From Fistularia commersonii (lineage: Eukaryota; Chordata; Actinopteri; Syngnathiformes; Fistulariidae): a stretch of DNA of 64,000 nucleotides. The notes below the pieces were generated by a model. The model did no database searches and was not told the origin of the DNA. It saw nothing but the letters and a program-made list of their open reading frames with translations. Location of the stretch: positions 11,082,616 through 11,146,615 of the forward strand of contig JBBMNZ010000021.1 of NCBI GenBank assembly GCA_037954325.1. The letters run 5' to 3'. A program made the position numbers and the translations under genes. Below are positions 60,691 through 64,000 of the stretch, piece by piece; the stretch's first letter is position 1; every line of letters begins with the position of its first letter.

Positions 60691-61290
60691 GTTTTAACTC
60701 TGAGCAGCAGAGCAAAACTCCTGATCCAAATTGTCAAAATATCACTTCATACTATCTGCAGAACCATATAGTGAATGCAGTGGTATGTTTCGACGCAAGG
60801 TCCCCAGCGCCATGCTATATCTACTGTATCCTACTGTATCTTCACTGGATCTACAATAAATTCTTCAAATAACTGGCTCTTGAAATAAAGTTACATTGTA
60901 TAAGATAGCATCAGAGGTCAAATATAGAAAATAAGGTCTAGTTACAGGTGATGTCAAGGCTAAATCTGAAATGGCCAGAATAAAGTGAACAATCAAGTCA
61001 AGTGGTAAAATATAATATTAAAATACTGAAATGACAGTCTGAAATAAATATTTGACTCCACTTCCTTTGTTTTTATATAATTCCCAATTTTTTTCCAATT
61101 ACAAAATTTATGGGGAGCTTAAAAAACTAATTTCTCAAAAAAAACTTGACTCTTATTTATAAGCTCTACTTTTTCTTTTGTTTTAGATTCATTTAAAGAC
61201 TATACTGAAATATTGATCATCAACCAGAACTATTTTAACAGTTAACACTGCATTTGAGATCCTTTTAAGCTTTTTTTTTTTTTTCTTCTT
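60691..61290. other. AT-rich intergenic
   Basis: Nothing recognised. Confidence 0.4.
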
Positions 61291-61299
61291 CATCCACAG

Positions 61300-61457
61300 C
61301 AAACTGCCAGCTCTCCAAGCATGAGAGGATTCGCAAATGCTTTCCGCCCTCTATGTCGATAACGAAAAGTCACCTCAATCCGATGCTTTTCGTATACAAA
61401 CGCGGCAACCGTGATCCAGAGGATTCCATCCATCAAAGATTCCAATTGTATGCTCAG
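61300..61457 (+). other. exon-like segment, unidentified
   Basis: A long T-rich tract and catccacag acceptor precede 158 nt that are open in one frame (52 codons, NCQLSKHERIRKCFPPSMSI then TKSHLNPMLFVYKRGN), followed by CAG/gtagtt. I recognise no family and found no neighbouring exon. It could be part of an unannotated transcript or coincidence. Confidence 0.2.
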
Positions 61458-61609
61458 GTAGTTGCCGTTGGGTCATCGGTCACGTCTGGTTTACACCACC
61501 CTTCCCGCTGTTGCAGGCTAGAGTGGGCCGGCTGGAGGGGGAGGGGGGGTCACCATATTGATCAGAGCCTAAGATGGGTGCCCTTGACCTGCAGCTCCAT
61601 TTAAAAGCT

Positions 61610-62090
61610 GTAAAGGAAGCCCTGCTCCAATATAATGTTTTCCACTAATGTGAAGGCGGAGGCGGCCGACACCTGCACTTTGTCAATGTGTTTGGATTGC
61701 AGGCTGGGGCTGATAGGACCAGCTGGGCCGCTCTATCATTAGATCCAGCAACGCTTACAATAACACAGGGAAACACATTAGATTCCGACTTATTTATGGG
61801 TTTTGATGACAAGAGTACAGCTCATAATCTTACTTGGACATTAGCTGGCTAAGTTGATGCAAAGCACTTACGGAGCCCATCCACCGGTCTAGTGTCCAGT
61901 GCGAAGATGCTTGTCTGCTGTAAATATTAGGGTTTAAGGAATATTTCAGCTTGTCAAAACAAAGCCCTGCGATTGCTTTTAACGTCTTTAATCTTCGGAA
62001 GATGGCGGAAAGCAGATTCTTGACTCGCTCTCGCATCTGTTCAAACAACTTGACGTCGTCCGTGGAAAAGACAAAAAAGGAAATTGGGTT
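61610..62090. promoter_or_regulatory. complex island, candidate regulatory element
   Basis: Balanced, repeat-free sequence (ggcggccgacacctgcac, tctatcattagatccag). An 89-codon minus-strand frame at 61,830-62,099 has no domain. Confidence 0.3.
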
Positions 62091-62317
62091 CAAGCTCAAT
62101 TTCTGATTGTTTCTAATCTTCTAATTTCTCTCTGCACACCTGCACACCAAAATTTTACACGAGAAACATATGTAGAAAAACAGGCAGAAGCAGTTTGAAG
62201 AAAAAGATGGAAAATATTGATCCTATGTTTCAAGGTGTTTTCCTAATGACAGGGCCATGAGGTTCTCCTAAACTGATTTAATATGATTTTTTTTTTGTCA
62301 ACCCATCACTTTGCACG

Positions 62318-62475
62318 ATGGTGCAGTGGTTAGGTCTCCAATCAGGCCCCTTATCTGAGACCCTAAGTAGCCCAAACACATGACTAACAGAGTAAATTGT
62401 TGTTTTTCTCTATATGTGATCAACCCTGACCCTCATCTAACACCCACGTATGGATAATGAATGAATGAATGAATT
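62318..62475 (-). repeat. decayed teleost dispersed repeat, reverse copy
   Basis: Starts 'gatggtgcagtggttaggtct' and ends 'tatggataatgaatgaatgaatg', matching the reverse of the 42.4 kb family with the middle mostly lost. Confidence 0.5.
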
Positions 62476-63340
62476 ACCTATCTCAGTTATTACTAATAAC
62501 AACATGGCTGTTTTCTAATTGGATTCTGGATTCATCTAAATCTTGCTATCACAAATCCACCTGAGATCACATGTGTGATATCTAAGAGAGATTTATTGAT
62601 TGAACTTCTTGTTTTTTCATTTCTCTGGATTTTTTTTTTTCACAAATGCAGTTAACAACGACAACGTCTTAAAAAAGTGAAATGATGAATATAAGAATAA
62701 CACTTCAACAGAGTGAATAGAGGCGAAAGTTTGTTGTTGCAAAGTATTCATAAGATAAACACAGTCGTTGCTGGAACTTGTTTTGAACATGACGAAAGAA
62801 AGATCAAACATATTCTCCCAGTTTAGAAGTTCATGCGATGATTAAGTAGCATAGTATTAGATTTTGTGTTTGTGCTTTTGTGAAACTGGTTATACAAGTG
62901 AGCTCAGCTTTGCGAAAGTGTCTTGCAGCCTGAGCTTGTGCAAATGCTCGTGTATGGTGGCTGAAGAAAGACAAAAAGGATGGGAGGGGTGGGGAGCAGT
63001 TTTTGTTGTTTTGCATCAGTCTGAGACAAAATATGATCACGCTAACAGTGAATGTAAGCGAGTGGAAAATGAGCATCTTCAATATGTTCCTGCAGGATAT
63101 CCAGATAGTTGTAGGATTGTTGTGTGATATTTTGTGTTAGATACTTGCAAAGCTGACTACCTACTAACCGGTAATATCACAGTGATTTTTAAACTATTAT
63201 TTTTTTATTTTTCAGCTAAAAAAAATCAAGATCCTTCCATTCCTCCTGAAAATGACTCCCCACTGTGTGGACGTTCCAGTGCAGGTGGTATAAAGAAAAT
63301 GTAAAATAAAGAAAAAGTAACATCGGCGCCTCCAAATTAT
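62476..63340. other. AT-rich intergenic, nothing firm
   Basis: A 69-nt open stretch at 63,216-63,284 is bounded by ttttcag and gtggta but encodes nothing recognisable. Confidence 0.35.
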
Positions 63341-63363
63341 AAAAAAAAAAAAAAAAAAAAAAA
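63341..63363. repeat. poly(A) run
   Basis: 23 consecutive A residues. Confidence 0.9.
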
Positions 63364-63520
63364 CCATCATGTTCAATTTCATAATGTAGGAGAAATGACG
63401 AAATACCAGAATTATTAATTTTTTAAACAAATAAACAATTCCTTAGCTTTTTCATTTTTTTTTTTTAACTACCGACCAAAAGTATAATGCATCTGTAAAC
63501 ACTAATGCAATGAGCACAGA

Positions 63521-63522
<2 letters not shown>

Positions 63523-63561
<39 letters not shown>
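63523..63561. repeat. (TG)n microsatellite
   Basis: About 19 uninterrupted TG units. Confidence 0.95.
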
Positions 63562-63562
<1 letters not shown>

Positions 63563-63739
63563 GTGTTTCCTCTTCAAATGCTTTCCAAGCACAGATATGA
63601 ACAGAACATTATTTTTCCGGACACGGTGGGGCTTCACCTTGTTAACTATATGTGTGGTCAACATTAGAGACTCTGAGTTTGACCAAGAGCCAACAACACT
63701 CTCATTTGACAGAAATCAAGCTTTTTTTTTTTTTCCTTT

Positions 63740-64000
63740 CCTTTCTTTTTTTTCCCTCCCCCCTGTAAGAGTAGGATGCAGTTGCGGGGAAAAGGTATAG
63801 GGTAGGACGGTCTTTGCGGCCGAGCAGCCCAGGGCAAGGTTAGCGGGAGGACGGCCATCTGGCAGTGAGCGATTTGATTGGCACATTGTTAAACAGTGAT
63901 GCAGTTTGACAAATTTCAAACAGAGCTCGAGCAAAGATAACATAAACACAACAGTCACTCGGGGCTCAGCGTTCACCTGTGTGTGTCACCTAGCTATATG
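63740..64000. promoter_or_regulatory. complex island running off the window
   Basis: Balanced sequence (tttgcggccgagcagccc, gcgatttgattggcac, gcaaagataacataaac). Cut by the window end, so its nature cannot be judged. Confidence 0.25.

Overview
The window looks like teleost fish DNA, probably percomorph; I cannot name the species. The signs are spliced vertebrate gene structure, dense CA/TG microsatellites, fish-type hAT, Tigger/pogo, SINE and LINE remnants, and a left-hand gene whose protein is unmistakably PHF2. There is no sign of bacterial or viral origin.

Left part (1-12,370): nine coding exons of phf2 on the + strand (1,437-9,900) encode the last 490 residues of this JmjC lysine demethylase. 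All splice phases agree and the reading ends in the conserved tail [18 protein letters not shown]. The PHD finger and JmjC domain lie upstream of the window. The introns hold mobile DNA: two inverted copies of an old element carrying a MADF-type DNA-binding domain remnant (one broken by a hAT-like MITE), a Tigger/pogo remnant, a possible LINE 3' end and a hAT non-autonomous element. A long AT-rich 3' UTR probably runs to about 12,370.

Middle part (12,400-24,100): no gene is certain. The region holds microsatellites, a perfect fold-back, a CpG-rich block at 16.1-16.4 kb, a possible minus-strand terminal exon at 17,373-17,471, a LINE ORF2 C-terminal remnant, and two old degenerate minisatellites (28-29 bp period at 20 kb, about 15 bp period at 22.5-23.3 kb).

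Right part (24,100-64,000): a gene desert. AT-rich, microsatellite-rich DNA alternates with 200-1,000 bp islands of complex, balanced sequence containing many TAAT-type homeodomain cores, FOX-like and TCF-like sites. These islands look like vertebrate conserved non-coding elements. In human, PHF2 and the developmental homeobox gene BARX1 are neighbours separated by a large desert, so these islands may be distal enhancers of barx1 or another developmental gene outside the window. That is inference; no homeobox exon is present here. SINE copies, other dispersed repeats and a Tigger relic (59.3-60.1 kb) are scattered through it.

I found no convincing new biological system. The points most worth checking are the 17.4 kb minus-strand exon candidate, the nested MADF element pair in phf2, the two minisatellites, and the palindromic homeodomain site at 55.2 kb.
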